From contig NC_039479.1 of NCBI RefSeq assembly GCF_003590095.1, forward strand, positions 2,418,001 through 2,482,000: a DNA stretch of 64,000 bases, written 5' to 3'. Source of the DNA: Trichoplusia ni (Eukaryota > Arthropoda > Insecta > Lepidoptera > Noctuidae). The notes under the pieces are model-generated. The model did not search any database. It was not told where the DNA came from and saw only the letters and a list, made by a program, of their open reading frames with translations. Of the stretch, positions 46,670-60,990 are shown piece by piece (the stretch's first letter is position 1; every line of letters starts with the position of its first letter). The position numbers and the translations under genes were made by a program.

Positions 46670-49600
46670 GCTTATTACAACACTAACAAGTTCTCGACGG
46701 AATATCTGGGACAGAAAGACGAAAAAAAGAAAAAATATTAATGTCAAAATAAAGGAGAAAAGTATTTATCAGTACAAGAAAAGAATAAGCTTTAAAATGA
46801 CATCATATCTCTACGGGCAGTATTGTCTGCAATAAAAAAAAAACATAAATTAAAAAAAGAATTCATTTAAATTAATTTTAAATGTTATTTAAACCGTCGT
46901 CGAAATATAACGTTAGCTGTTCCGCGTTCGATTATCGTTATTTAAAAGACAATAAAGTCGCAGCTTGAATGTTATTTTGTGATGAAATGCATGATTTTGT
47001 GTACAACGTTGATGTTTGTATTATAATCATATCATTTTCTCTTACGAATATAAAAAAAATCTATTATAATAACTAGTTACCGTTTTTAATTTATTATAAT
47101 AAAAAACTATTTACATGTTATATCAAATCGATGTTTTCTTAGGACATATGTATTAGAAGTGATAAGCTCTCTGTACCACGTATTACAGTTTTTGGCCTTT
47201 GCCAAAGATTACAAGAATGTTTGTCAATATTCAGTATTTATATGTATGGATAATGTTAGAAGGAGCTTATAATGTGTCGGTGTGTTCTGCATGTGCCATT
47301 TTATGTAGCCTTAAATTAGCTGTCGTGATGTTTAGAATTTTTCGAATCTCTATTGTAGTGTATGCGATATCTACAAAACATTAACATAAATTAATGTCCT
47401 TCTAAAAATAACTGTTGCGATATTTTCATAACCGTTTAAATAGCTGTTACTCTTTCTGCTATTTTGTTACAAGTGTTATAATAACTGGTTCTTACAAAAT
47501 TTCGACATGGTATTAAAAATTTAAACCAAAAATTATTAGGTCTTTTGACGTTTAAATAGAATTCACATAACTTTGGACTAAAAAAAAATATCAATTTGTA
47601 GCTGAAAAACTTTTCAACTATTTTTGTATGAATGTACATTTGTCGTCGAACGTGTTCGTTTAGAATGTTGTTTAAATATTAATCGTAGGTTTAATAAGTA
47701 AATGTGCCATAATATTTGATTGTACCAACAGCGACAATGATTTCATGTTTAATTGGGCAATAATTTCTTTGATTCATTAGTACTTTTCGACAAATATCGT
47801 CATGGCGAAAAAGTACTTAAAATCGTTTCATTGACTAGTTTCATTTGCAAGCTTTTTTCAATTTTTTTTTGTCGTGTGTTGGTAGAATCAAACGTGTTAA
47901 GTACATCTTCAGAGTTGTAAGTTAAAGACAGCCTGCATTCCATGTATATCGATCGAAACCAATGACACTTAGCGTATTATTTCTATTTATTTATTGTTAC
48001 TTGTTGTTTTCATCGTTTCAAACGATGTAAATTATATAAGAAATTAGTATTCATTGAAAATGTTTACGTGTGTACAAAAATTAACTGTTTCACCGTTTTA
48101 TTGTGAAAAATTATAAAAAAATCTTCGTCGAAGACAAAATTCAGAATTTAATTCATTTTTTTGTTTATGAATAGAAAATGATGGTGAAACAGATGTCTAT
48201 CAAATGTTACAAAGTGATTCTAAAGCAATTTAATTTAGTATATTAGTAGTTTGAATTAGTTATGACATAATACTTTATATTATTATTTATTCATCGACCA
48301 CAGCAGAGGGAAAGTCATTTAATTGTGGCCAAATATTAGCTGTAAGCTATAGTGAATATAGTAAGACATTTTATCTTTTAAATGGTGTTGTATAACCATA
48401 TTTATGTAGTTGTAATGTTCATGATAGTCTCTAGTCCGCACTTTTATTATTAGTCTGTTTGTATAGTGCTTAGAGCGAGAATTAAATCTTATTCCCCATA
48501 TAATAATGTCTTGAAGATCCAAGAGCTAATTCAACTTCTATAACGTGGTTCTAGGTAAAGTATAGAAGTGTTATAGTCGGTTTTCGCACTAAGTATTCTA
48601 CAATCAGTTTTAATTATAATAAATGTACCGAATATTGTATGTACATAAGTACGAAGTATTTATTGATGTCGGCTCATAATTCCCTGTTTTTATTTAAAAT
48701 GGATGTTATTTTAAATAAATATTTGTGTGGAAGTAATGTTTCATTTGTAGTCTGTTTTCTTATATTTTGAAACTATTTGCAGTCTTCTGCTAGATATAGG
48801 TAGGCTCTAAGTAGGGTAAGGAATAACTAAACAAGATGCTTTCATATTTTTATTTAAAAAATTATCTCTTGCGTTAACTTAGGATTAAGTTTTGGTACAA
48901 AAATTTATATCTCTTTGCATGTATAGAGCTGAGTCTCTATCACCTCACAGCCAAGGTACAACTTTATTCTATTAACAAAAAACTAAAACATATATTAAAA
49001 CTATAGTTTAAACAAAAACAACCTTTAAACAAATAACAATTAGTGTTTGGTATCAAAATACCTACATAGGACTTATCGTCTGTCAGTCAGTCTTATTGTA
49101 TAAATATATAAGTAATAACTTAAGCGTGTTCTCATTGGAATGTATTAACTTTACATGCTGGAAAGCCATGAGTATCCTAGTTGAGGAACTAGTTGATCAA
49201 CGGTTCATCATTCATGGGAATAACAACCTCAGTTGATATAGCCTCATTAGACTAGCTATCGTTAAAAGTAAGGACTATGTTTATATCTATCACTTAAAGG
49301 AATGTTACATATCAGAGAGTAACACTCAACAATTAAATCTACTCACAAGGCATGGCACAAACCGCGCGAACCGTTTTTTCTTAACTTATCGCATCCTCGA
49401 TATGTTTCAAGACTCGACCTTAAAGCTTTATTTTACACACATAAATTCAGTAACGATATTCAACTCAGTACCAAACTAACGAACTCAAAAATAACTAGTT
49501 CATTATAACAGTTCTTACGTTACGTTATCGTTATTTTTGCTCATCACTATACATTTTCAAATCGACAGTCTGTTACGTCAAAACACGTAAAAATAAAGTT

Positions 49601-49738
49601 TTAAGATAGTATTTTAGACAAGTATTTTTCTTTCATTCAATTAAATTTTCTTTCTTGACAGCACCTCACGAACTTAAACACTTGTTTTCCCCAAATAGTT
49701 TTTTTTAACACATTTGTTAGGCGAAGTGAGTCCGGTAG
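46670..49738. other. Convergent spacer between EAAT and GPCR
   Basis: About 3 kb of 3' untranslated and intergenic DNA. AATAAA for EAAT occurs at 46951-46956, with another near 48712. On the minus strand a hexamer at 49427-49432 is a candidate GPCR end. No gene recognised. Confidence 0.55.
46951..46956 (+). terminator. Candidate poly(A) signal of EAAT
   Basis: AATAAA lies 282 bases after the stop. Longer 3' ends are possible. Confidence 0.4.
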
Positions 49739-52700
49739 CTACACCATGCCGTTACTGACGTGGTTGTTGTTGATCGTGTTCCAATGTTTCTGGGATCCGT
49801 TTTGGGTGTTGTAAGCGGAGTCCCGGCGGCCATTACGATCGCTTCCCAGCGAGTTCCTCGCCCTGGCGAGGGTAGCTGCGGATATCTCCATTGATTCACC
49901 GTACGGCAGCCGCGAACCACGTCTCATGCTGCCGCTTCGACATCGAACGTTCTGTAATTAGGTTTTTTGTAAGAAGTGAGGACTTAATAAATGCTAGGAT
50001 TAAAATAAAAAATAAATATCTATCTGCCATTATCAGCCTCCTAAGAATTTTTCAAAATACAATTACAATTATCTCCCAGCAGTGCAAACTCTCAAACAAA
50101 CAAAAATAATACATAAACGTACATAGAAAGGCATGACTTACGAAGTAACTCACCCGGCCGGCGCGCCAGGACCAGCGGTTCCTGTTGAACACTCCGTACA
50201 CGATGGGGTTGGCGCACGAGTTGGTGCACGAGAACAGCCACATCGCCTTCTGGATGGCCGGGTCTAGACTCCTCAGCGAGTCCTTGTCGATCCAGTACCT
50301 GGGGTGGAAAGAATTGAAGGTTTTATATCCCGAAAAGAATATTTACATTCTAGTGTCACAAAAATTACAAGATGCGAACAAGACACCAACATAAAATACA
50401 TTTTATTCTTCCAGTAAAAATTAGTTTATATTGACTGGTCCAGGGGTTAGGTGCCTTAACTGCTATAACGGAAGTCTTGGGTTCGATTTCCACCAAGGAC
50501 AATTTGTTGTGTAATGAGTAGGATCATATTGTGATTTATCTGCTTGTATTAAGTATATCAGGTGTCTAGTACTCATAATACAAGCTGTGCTTAGCTTGAT
50601 ACTAGATGGCGTTGTGTGAAAGTATTAAATTACTATAGTCTATTTTTTAATCCCTATTTCACAGTGAAAGAGAATAATAAACGAAAGATGTACTCACCAT
50701 AAACAATAACAGTAGTAAGGAGACCAACAAGTAAAAAAGACTAGAACTATAGTGACAGTCATCTTCAGCGTCCGCGCTCGCGCCCGGCCCAGAATGCCCA
50801 CGCCGGAGCGACGCATCTTATCTGAAAAAAAAAAACAATTTCTTTTTTAAAATTTGGCTGAATTGACTTGATGCCAGTAGCTTTTTCGTCTGTTCCGTAC
50901 GACCTTCTTGGATTAGCATAATAATATGTAAATACAAAGTATATCAATACCGAATAATGTCGGTTTCTGTTTGTGGAAGGATCATATGAATACAATGTAT
51001 TTTAGAAAATGATAAATTGTTGATACCATTTTCATTGAAAAAAACGAATATAATGTTCCTAAATCGAATAGATCGTAAGAATATTAATATTCTTAAATCG
51101 GTCTTCCTTGAAGTCGAAAGACGTAATTTTGAATAAGAGGGCCTACTACCATAGTTAGGCATTACGTAAATATGATACTGTAGAACTTAGAAGGAAAACA
51201 CCGCTTTTTATCAAGTACACTCCCCTTAAACAGCTGCAATAGACTCTTTTCCTCAGTTCACGTTCTTCTTTCCTATTTGCTTACCATTTGAGGTGTTAGC
51301 CCTCTTGATGATCTCAAGCAGCGCTGCAGAAGAGCAGTACAGCGTGGACAGCAGCGGGATCACGTACATGAGGATCATGTTCACCAGGAAGTACGCGAAC
51401 TCGTGGCTTTCCGTTGGCAAAGACCCGTAAGACACGCATTGGTAGTACCTGACGACAAGGAGAGATACTAAACTATAGGTAAGAAGTATCGGGTTAGGGC
51501 TTGAAGAAATGTATACCGGTCAAGTGTGAGTCAGACTGATGACATTGAGATTTGCGTACGAATAGGATAAGAAAAACTAATTTAACCCTTCAATTTCAAT
51601 GGCAACTTCAGAGAGCTTTGAATAAAAAAAATGAAAAAGTAGGTAGGTATCCCAATTTTGTGAAAATTGTTCTTTGAAGTAAAAACAATCTTGGACAGAG
51701 ATAACGATCAAAGCAATCTGAAAAATCCAAAAGTTAACAAAATCGGATTCAAGCCAGTTTATTCATATGGAATATTAAACGTCTTCAGATCTATGCAGTA
51801 TGAAATATCCAGATATGAAAACTTAACCCTTTTTATCCCCTTGGAACGTAAAGGGCTCACTACCCTCTTTCCTATTTTTAGAAATATAAATACATAGTAC
51901 GTCATATGTTCGACAGAAATCAAAGAACCTTTGATATCTATTTAATTACAAGGTTCGTGTTAATCCTACATTATTCGTATATTAGGGTTACACATACATT
52001 GCTCGTATATTAGGGTTGCGTACAAAACGGGTAAAACGGAACAATATTCGGAATATACATATACGGACATCGGTCTGTCATCGAAATGTCCTTCATTAAC
52101 TGTAAAAGGTAAATAGCTGGAGCTTTTTGCCTAGGCCTATTTGTACGTGTACCATATGCAAGGGTCATAAGTCACGCATCAGGAATCCAACTGGCACATG
52201 TAAGAAGCGTGTAAAATTTAGGCCATAAGCCCAAAATTAAGCTATCTAGTAACCTACTCTCATTAAATACCTAATTGGTCACAAATACTTGACATCGTTT
52301 TCGTTATGTTACCATGTTAAGCAACTCGTAACTAAGGCGTCATATGGCGAAATTTAAGTTTATATGCTAAATACATTTGATGATTTTTGTGTAATAGAAG
52401 AGGCCTGTGCTCAGCTGTGCATTAGGTATTATTATTTAACCTTTTGGCAGTTTTGTGTAGATGAAAAGTATTAAATTAAAAAAGATGGTTAGCTAAAGGT
52501 CTCAAATCAAAATAGCATAATTACAATATCAAGAGTTCATATCATATCAAGGTACCGAAAATATATTGAAATCAAGAAAGCACTTTATGTTTTATCTTCA
52601 GTGGAGAATGTCTGACAAAATTCATACAATAAAATAAATATCTAGTAAATAACGAGGAAATAATTTGTAATTTCCTGTAATTTCAACAAGAAAAAATACA

Positions 52701-55700
52701 ATTTCAATAAATACCACGTAATAACCAGCCGACGTCACGGGCCTAACCAAACGCAATAATTTATGACACATATTATTATAAACCATTACCGTTATCACAG
52801 CGTTCTGATATCCGAGTATTAAAACTTCATTTATCTGTACCAATTCATCAACGATTGCTCAAAATTGGATTCTGGAGTTTGGTTAGGGACTCGAATAAAA
52901 TCTTTCTCCGGTATTTGAGTTGGAATATTTAAATGTGATTAAAAGGGACCGTGGCCTCCCTAACATTTTGCGACGGATTCTGTGGAAGTTTTAATATTGA
53001 TTGTGAAATTGTCGTTGATAGTATTCGAATTTAGTTAAGCCTTTCACCAATTGTTATAGTATGACACAGTCTTAAAAGCAAGTCAGTTTTGAAATATGAG
53101 GTAAGGTTTGCAAATTAATTAAACGCGGTGTTCTTAACCTGTTATAAGTGCTCTGTAAATAAATAAATTCAATAAATGTATTTTAAAAATGACTTAAAGA
53201 AAAACAATTAGACGCAAATACTCTAATCATGTTTAAAAGTGAATGGATTATTAAAAGACTAGTTTTATATTTTGGTTATATAAAAAAGATTGAGATAAAT
53301 TAAATTATATCTTAAAATGGTTTGATAAATAGTGATAGATTCATAGGTAGGTAGTGCAATAACAAAAGAATCTTCAAGTATCAAGAAAATCTATGTGTAT
53401 TGTAAAAGTTTTCCACTTCTATTCTTAGCAAACATCTTTGAGAAAATTTATTTTTAAATTAAAATTATAACCTAAAACCAGCCAGCGACTAAGTTCGGTA
53501 AACAAATTCTATTATTATAAAACGGGGTTATTGCGTAACTACAGGACATTTATAGGCCAATAATACCCTCGGGCTGAAACAATAGTAAATATTATGGCAG
53601 CATCAGAAACCGCGCATTTCCGAAAGATCCTCAAAGTCCAAACTATTTTCTATCAACAATAATAATACGCTGTTTATTATTATTTAGGATCATTGTAAAG
53701 GCGGGAATGCTAGTGATGTTACAAAAGCCGTTAGAAGCTGCCAATGTTATGAATATCGGTACTGTAGTGAAATAATGTTTATTGAGCGTCAGATCAAACG
53801 ATTTTGTGTATCGAATATTGATTAAGGTCGTGTTGTCCTAGATACAATGATGTCGGAACTACATTGTTGCGGGATATAGTTGGAGATCCGGAGTCAGCTA
53901 ATTCAATAGTGACGATTGATATATGATGTGACTGAAGACACTGAAATACATATTCGAATTTCTACTGGATTAACATTACGAGTTCAAAAATTGCTATTTT
54001 TATAGTTTTGTATTTCAGGTTATATAGGTTAGTTATTAAGTAGATTCGATTAAGTATTATTTTATGCTTTTTTAGGGCTAACCGGAAGGCTATAAAGGCT
54101 AAATGGAGAATTCATGGAAGTTTTAGGTTTCCTATTGGTGACTTTGATTGGTAAGATTGACGAATTATGAATCGCGAAAATACTCTTAATTTTTGTGGTA
54201 CTTCTAATTCTAGTAATTTACTTTACAAGGAAGGAGTGACATCATGTCATTTTATTAGTTTAAATTCACATAAAATTATTAACCGATTTACATGTAAATG
54301 CGACACTAATATGGGATAACAGATATATGAAACTTCAATACATAATATAATAGATATTAAACGTGTTGTTAGGAGTTCCCGATTAATCCCAAAGGATTAA
54401 GGCATTGCTTGATATTGTCAGTTGATTAATTCCTTTTGACAGAGGTCGAACCAATTATCAGGGTTTGAGTCGCGCCCTTAGAATTGTCTAATACAATAAA
54501 TTCAATTACACTTTTGGGTTAGAACTCAGACGCTTCTAATTGGTGTTTCTAACAGATGCGTCTTTATATCTTGATGCGAAGGCTGTTGCTATGGCAACTA
54601 GAATCATAACAAAAACAACGAGACTATTCCGTTTTAAACGAAGCAATTTTGTCGTGATTTTTTAAGATAGGTATATTATTTATCCTATAACATCGTAAAA
54701 AAAACTAAAGTACCTACACCTAAATGAATAAAAAAATAAATGAACGTGTTTTCTGGCTACAATAAATAAACATACATTTCAGTTTCTTGACCCTCGATAA
54801 TAAATAGAGTTAGATATACATGCGTTTCAAACGCGATACTCGTAACAAACGTCACATCAAAAGTGAACGAGAAATTCGTCAATAACGACCGTTTCGTAGA
54901 AAATGTAATATCCGTAGCAAATGCAGGTCCGTAGCAAAACTCGTAGCGAATGCAGAATTCGTAGTAAACGCAGTATTCGTAGCACTTACCCTTTAACGTC
55001 TGGGTGCTCTTCGACGTGGAATATGAAGCTCTGCGGCAGGCTGGCGAGCCCGGCGCACACCCACGCCGTGATGAGCGCCCTGCGCACGCGCGCCTCCCAC
55101 GTCACGTTCAGGGGCTTTAGTATTGCGTAGTATCTGGAAATAATAGGTATTTATTTATAATTGATGTAAAAAAATAAATGTAGAAGAATACATCGTCTGT
55201 TTTAATATTCTTATTAGTAAGTTAGCATATTCAAAAATTTTAACATGGACTTAGGTTTTTTTCTAGATTTGGACTCTATTTTTGCGGTTAAGAACGGGAC
55301 CGGAAATTTCGAGATTCTTCCTTTATATTTGTTACTCTTAATTAATTAATCGATTTATTCGATTCGCACACAATTTTATCCAGAAGAGACAACGAGAAAT
55401 AACCTTAATTCAAAACCAACAGATAAAAATCTATCGCCTGACAATCCATAAAATCTGCCCAATTACAGTTGATCTACTTATCATAATCTAATAAAACAGA
55501 TAAAAAACTCATCAAGTACTAGACACTTAAAAGATTACATCACTCGAACAAATAAAAATCGCTCGGTCAGCTGATTGATCGGGCTCGTTCGATGACCTGC
55601 CGCGCCTTGTAGCCACATATACATAGGTATGTCATATTGGGCAGGAAGGGCCTTACCAGTATGTTTCCTTATGTCGAATTTTATGTATTTTTAGAGGGTT

Positions 55701-58700
55701 GGTGGTTAACCCGAGATCGTGTTTTGATGTACGGGCCAGCTGACGGCCAGCGTTCAATTACGTATTTGCAAACACGAGGGTAATGCCCTTATTAATGATC
55801 GAGAATAGGATTGAAGTCAGAAAATGGCCAAGGAAAGAACGTGGTACAAAAAATAAATTAGATTATTTTAATTAATAGAATAGAGAATTTTCTATTAGTA
55901 CATTGAATGGCATTAGTGAAAGTAATACCATACAGTGTAAGACTACAATGGTGACAAATCAGGTAAATGGCAGTAACGAATAAAGATAAATACGTAACTA
56001 TGTCTACATAAATTATTTATTTATTTAATTAATTATCACACTAATCTACCATTACAGGTTACTTAACCTAATGCGGTAGCTAGGACTAAACAAAGGTCTA
56101 AGTATTTATGTGAAACAGGGTTTCAAAGATTGAATTATTATGCACATAGTTGCAGGTCTAAATTCCAGCAACTGTTTTAATATGTAAATTTCTGATAATT
56201 CTGATATGCATAGGCAATAAGTTAGCCTGATACACATGCCCATCATTGCTCCTCCTGGAATTGCTTGTTGCTTCATCCACTTTTCTCCTAGATATGATTT
56301 TTTTTCTGATGAATGTCTGATGAATTTCAAATTTCTGTCATTCCGCGATTTCTTGGAGTTCTCTGAATAAATTGGTTTCCAGGACTTTCAAAATCTTTGA
56401 TTGATTTGTATCTTCTATAACTTTAATTCTATTGAATTAGATGCGTAATGGCTTGGTTAACCAAAATTACACGATTTATTTTATGCATTACTGTTAAGAC
56501 AACGACTTTCTAGCTATCTTAAGAGCAATGAATAAATAAGTCGCTTCAACACCGACAAGGGTCCTGCTTTAAGAACAGATGGTAAAAGTACCTTCTGATT
56601 ACAATTATGAACAGTAGAAGAGAAGCAACATTCAATTATTAGATTAGTACCGATATTTATCTACCAGACATTATACTTGTATTCATTTAATGAAGATTTT
56701 CCTGTACCAGAACATCCCATCAGCAAAAGCTACTTACCTATCAACAGCGATACAAATAAGCACGAAGCTGGAGAGGTAGAGCCCGAAGGTCCTCGTGAAC
56801 ATCATGACCCTGCACATAAGGTCCCCGGCCAGCCACTGCACGGTGCCCGCCCACGCGATCTCCAGCGGCATCATCAGGAACGTCACCTGCAAGGACACTG
56901 CTTAGAGTTTCATTGAATGTTTGGTGCACGGATTTGTTTATGTAGATCAGGCACACAAAATAGCGCAAATAAAACTTTTTTATATCACTTTCATTCTGTA
57001 TTTTTCTAATTACTTTAAAATAAAAAAAATGAATTTGAAGATTATATTTTAAGAACTTTTCTAAGCATTGTTTTCAGAAAATAAATCTTTCGACTTTTTA
57101 CTTAGCGGTGAGTTAAGGTACCTCCGGCTGACCATATTATAATAAAAAAAATAATAACATTGTTAGTAAAAATCTACAAGAGGTTTAATTCTAAAGACTT
57201 TTTCTTTAATTGATAGCTTCTTGAAGCTCAAACTCAAATTCCTAAGTGCATCATAAATGCGATAGAACTGACCCTGTTTGTGACTTCCTCAGTCAAATCT
57301 CTAATGATTCATCAGATCATTGGCTACTTTTACCTTATAAACTAAAAACAGACAAAGTAAAACGCGCCTATAATTATTTACAAACACTTCATGTAAAAGC
57401 GAGACGTTTCATCTTAACCAACATTATATTTAAACTTGCTTACAAAAGTAAAACAGCTATTTAACAAAGTTCACTGATGGTTTAGAAATATCAAGAGTTT
57501 TCTCTTAAATACATAAAACATGAGTCTGGTGTGGATAGCCGTTATTTATATAAGAGTCTTAGATATTTAAATGTTATTCACAATCTCCAGATCTGCCTGT
57601 ACTATGAGATTGTGGTAACTGTTGAGAACGCTTGAGGGAGTGAGATACCACTATTGGAAATGTTTTGCGTCCTCTCCCTTCCACATTAGTTACACTTTTG
57701 GATTAAGAGGTTTTAGTAAGAGTTTTGCATGGATTTTCTCGGTCGCCGTAAATAACTTGCCAAACATAATTTGCCTCACAAAGTTTCTTGATAGCTTGTT
57801 AATTGTTTTATGTTTAGATACTTACGTTAATTTATAACTTGAGTGTTTACGTTGTGGTTGTAAAATTTTTGTTTGGTTGTTTAAAACTTTTAATTGACAG
57901 GTATGGTTGTGGGATCATGACAATTTGTAATAGATATTGTAAAGTGATACCTACTGAGTAAATATTTATAAGAAGGCCAATTAGGGACAAACGTACGTTC
58001 ATTAAAAAGTATGATATATGCAAGAACACTTGTTTTGTAGGAACTTGTGAGAGGATGATTCATAATAAAATGATACAACAGTTTATCTGCGTATTGTCGA
58101 ATTCACTCGATTAGTTTTCAAACCAACTGGAGTCTTTCATGATAAACTGATGCGATAGGGTCCGGAGTCAGTTTCGATAAATATGCAAGAGTACATTGTA
58201 GAATCATTTATGAGTGTAGGTAATAAATAGAAAACAGTTCAAAGCTAATTGTCATTCAGATCAAAATCTATTTGTTACAAATGATATTCGTCTGACATAT
58301 TGACATAAAAATATTCAAGTCACAATCCAGGCTCTATTAATAATATTACTGTCATTTTGACCTTGATATCTCACCGGTCGCTTCAGTTCATTCAAAAACA
58401 CATTAATCATAGATTTCATTGAACATTTCTCTAATTAATTGACAGTTTAAGTTCTAAAGTTACCGCTGACATCGCTTACGGGCTGATTGCATTATCAGAT
58501 CATCCTATGACGTATGTAGTGGGTCAAATGATTGTGGGTATAAATATAGGCATGAATATGTCGGTCGGTACTGATTGTGAATATGCGGATGTAGTCACAG
58601 ATATGTACTCGATGTCTAGATAGAAAGAACAAAGAAAAAATAGTTATGAAAAAGAAAACTAGAAAGTGACCATGAAGGTTAATACTCAAGAGTGAAAAAG

Positions 58701-59231
58701 AAACAAATGAGATTAATTATTCTAAACTTAAAAATGAAAATATGAGAACTTTTTGTTTCAACCAGAATATTCCAGCTGTTTAGTTGTTTCATGAGGTTAC
58801 ATTTTCTTACTATCAAAATCATGTGACAATTTCCTATGAGAAAAAACAATCCTATGGGTCAAAACATCATAAAAATTAAGAAATCAACGTGAATTTATGA
58901 GACTAAAAATACCTGAAAACAAACAACGTTTTTGTCATTAAGAACCAAAAATATCAAAACTCCCTCTCACCATAAGATCGGCGACAGCTAAATGCATGAG
59001 TAGCACATCCAGCCGGCTGGCTCTCCCAGCCCGCTTCCTCTTCATGAGCTGCGACAGCACCGTCAGGTTCCCCGTCGCAGACACTACCATCAGCACACTA
59101 TACACTGTCATGGACACCATGTGCCCGTGGTTGAACCTCATGTCTAGAGGCAGTTCATCACTGGTGTTCAGGTGCGTCCAGTTCTTCTGGGACGCTCCGC
59201 CCGGACCTGACACCTTTTCATCTATATCCAT
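49739..59231 (-). CDS. Class A GPCR, AKH/ACP receptor (GnRH receptor family)
   Basis: Seven coding exons: 59231-58971, 56886-56738, 55133-54990, 51448-51285, 50821-50698, 50298-50154, 49951-49739. They give 399 residues. N-terminal sequons NWT and NTS precede TM1 (VYSVLMVVSATGNLTVL). TM2 has LAVADLM. TM3 starts after Cys112 and ends SSFVLICIAVDRYY (D136-R137-Y138). Cys189 in loop 2 pairs with Cys112. TM6 has VFFTCWSPYY and TM7 NPIVY (311-315). SATGNLTVL, GLYLSSFVLI and CTNSCANPIVYG point to the insect adipokinetic hormone / AKH-corazonin-related peptide receptor group, which mobilises energy stores or binds ACP. AKHR versus ACPR cannot be settled by eye. An acceptor at 59296 shows a further untranslated exon upstream. 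Confidence 0.9.
50434..50625 (+). repeat. tRNA-derived SINE in GPCR intron
   Basis: A-box-like ggttaggtgccttaactgc and B-box ggttcgatttcc at proper spacing, followed by a body ending actagatggcgttgtgtgaa. A different family from 16808-17004. Confidence 0.55.
51449..54989. other. GPCR intron between exons 3 and 4
   Basis: 3.5 kb of A+T-rich sequence without recognised genes. A decayed LINE-tail motif (gaagaggcctgtgctcagc) is near 52396-52415, and the right edge carries the CGTAG tandem array. Confidence 0.5.
54890..54985. repeat. Short tandem array of CGTAGYAAA units
   Basis: About five imperfect units of roughly 17-18 bases, each of the form tccgtagcaaatgcag, run up to the splice donor of GPCR exon 3 (which lies at 54989 on the minus strand). 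Confidence 0.6.
55134..56737. other. GPCR intron between exons 2 and 3
   Basis: 1.6 kb, A+T-rich; I see no gene or clear repeat. Confidence 0.5.
56887..58970. other. GPCR intron between exons 1 and 2
   Basis: 2.1 kb, A+T-rich; I see no gene or clear repeat. Confidence 0.5.
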
Positions 59232-59407
59232 GGTTGGTTATACTATTTTTTGGTTTCCGATTTCATGTTTTGCTTGCGATGGTTTTCGTTGTTTTCTGTA
59301 ACAAATGGAATTTAATGTATGTGATATTCTGATTATTTCGAAATATGGTAAAAGATTTGTAGAAAATATTGTAATAAATTAGTGCGAGAGTCGTTTAAAA
59401 AAAACAC

Positions 59408-59463
59408 AAAAATCATGCCACGAAAATCAAACAGACTAGTTTGTTTTTCATGGCATGATTTTC
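59408..59463. other. 25-bp hairpin upstream of GPCR
   Basis: Arms 59408-59432 and 59439-59463 are complementary at 22 of 25 positions around a 6-base loop (agacta). The core is atcatgcca on the left and tggcatgat on the right. It lies about 110 bases outside the untranslated-exon acceptor of the GPCR, in its upstream intron or promoter. It could be a snap-back transposon remnant or a small-RNA precursor. Confidence 0.7.
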
Positions 59464-60990
59464 ATAAAATTGAGTCAGCATGATTAAGTAACATTTTAGT
59501 TCGAATGAAATGAAAAGAAAAAACGCATGATAATAATGAAGTAAGTAAGAGATAAATAATTTGGAAACCCATTTACAAAACTCATTTTAGGCAGCCAAAT
59601 TAGAAGTTTTTTTTCTAGGCATTCGCTTCAATTTTGATTACGACTACGAATATGCATCAAAATTATTATATCAGGACCTTTGTTTTGTTCGAGATTTGTA
59701 AAGGAGGTCACTAAGACGTGACAGATAATGGGGACAGTTCATAATTTTCCCAAGATTTATTGTGAGCACTCAGAAATACTCCCAAAGGATTGATTTCGGT
59801 GCTAAAAAGGTTAACATTGATAAGGATAACACGAAAATGCTTTTATTTTTTCATAATAGACATAAATAGTCTGATAATATTTGGGACAATGTACTGTTCT
59901 TTAATTAAATTTATCAATTAACAAACGAATTTTTTTTGAGAATAAAAGTAATTTTTGTACGAGTATATTTAAAATTTGTTTCTGAGATAAAATACTTGAA
60001 GGGTGATAATAAGATATAAAAATTGTGCATTAATAAGTTTTTATCGTAGTAAGGATGGCCGAATACATTGTTAGTTTCAGGATGATCTTGTTGCCTTAAT
60101 AACACGACTTGGATAAAACAAAACCTTGAAAAAGAGGTTTGCAATGTTAATAGATACTGCACAATACCGCTCGGAGAACTAAACCAGTTGAAATACAAAG
60201 TAGGCGGTTACAACAATGTGTTAGGTTATTTGGGTTATTTGACTTAATTTAATTTTAGTTTTCAAAAATGGATCTCGGAAAGTTAAAAAAATAGAATAAA
60301 CTTTAAAAATAACATTTAGTACTTCAGTATAGTTAGGCGAGCCACTAACAGCTGAAATGACGACCACGACCACTCTGCCAAGAGTGCAACGACTAAGAAG
60401 AAGATGAAGAACTTCACAATTTCAAACATTAAAAATTTGACATATCAAACTGCTCTAAAACAAATAATAATTCGAATCTAATCCGCAACCATTTTGTTTT
60501 CATAACCTTTGGTTTCATTTCTACAATTGAAATTGTCGGCTTGCTAACGCTGACCCTTGTCCGGGCTATTGCTTAATTATCCCGACAACAGAGTTGCCAG
60601 CTGGCAAATTAAGATAAGCCGTAAGTTGGCAACAGGATTACACAGCCTGTTTATAAGAATTTTCAATACGTATACCTATTTTATATTGAATCTTGGATAT
60701 GAAACTTTAGTAAATAAGTTTTTTTTTACCGTTAGGTCTATATACTATTTATCTAGCCTTATATCGGTCTAACCATCTCTCTGTCTGTCTGTTACCCAGG
60801 CTGTATCTGATGAAACGATATAACGAGAAAAATAAGTAACGTAATTGAGACGAAATACCAGTCATATTAGGTATTTAAGTTACCATTTGGCCTATGTAAG
60901 ACATGTAAGAGACGGTATTCAGTTGTTTTTGCCGACCGACTAAGGTCAAAAAGTGCTTGACAGACAAAGATTGATGACATTATTCTCCAA

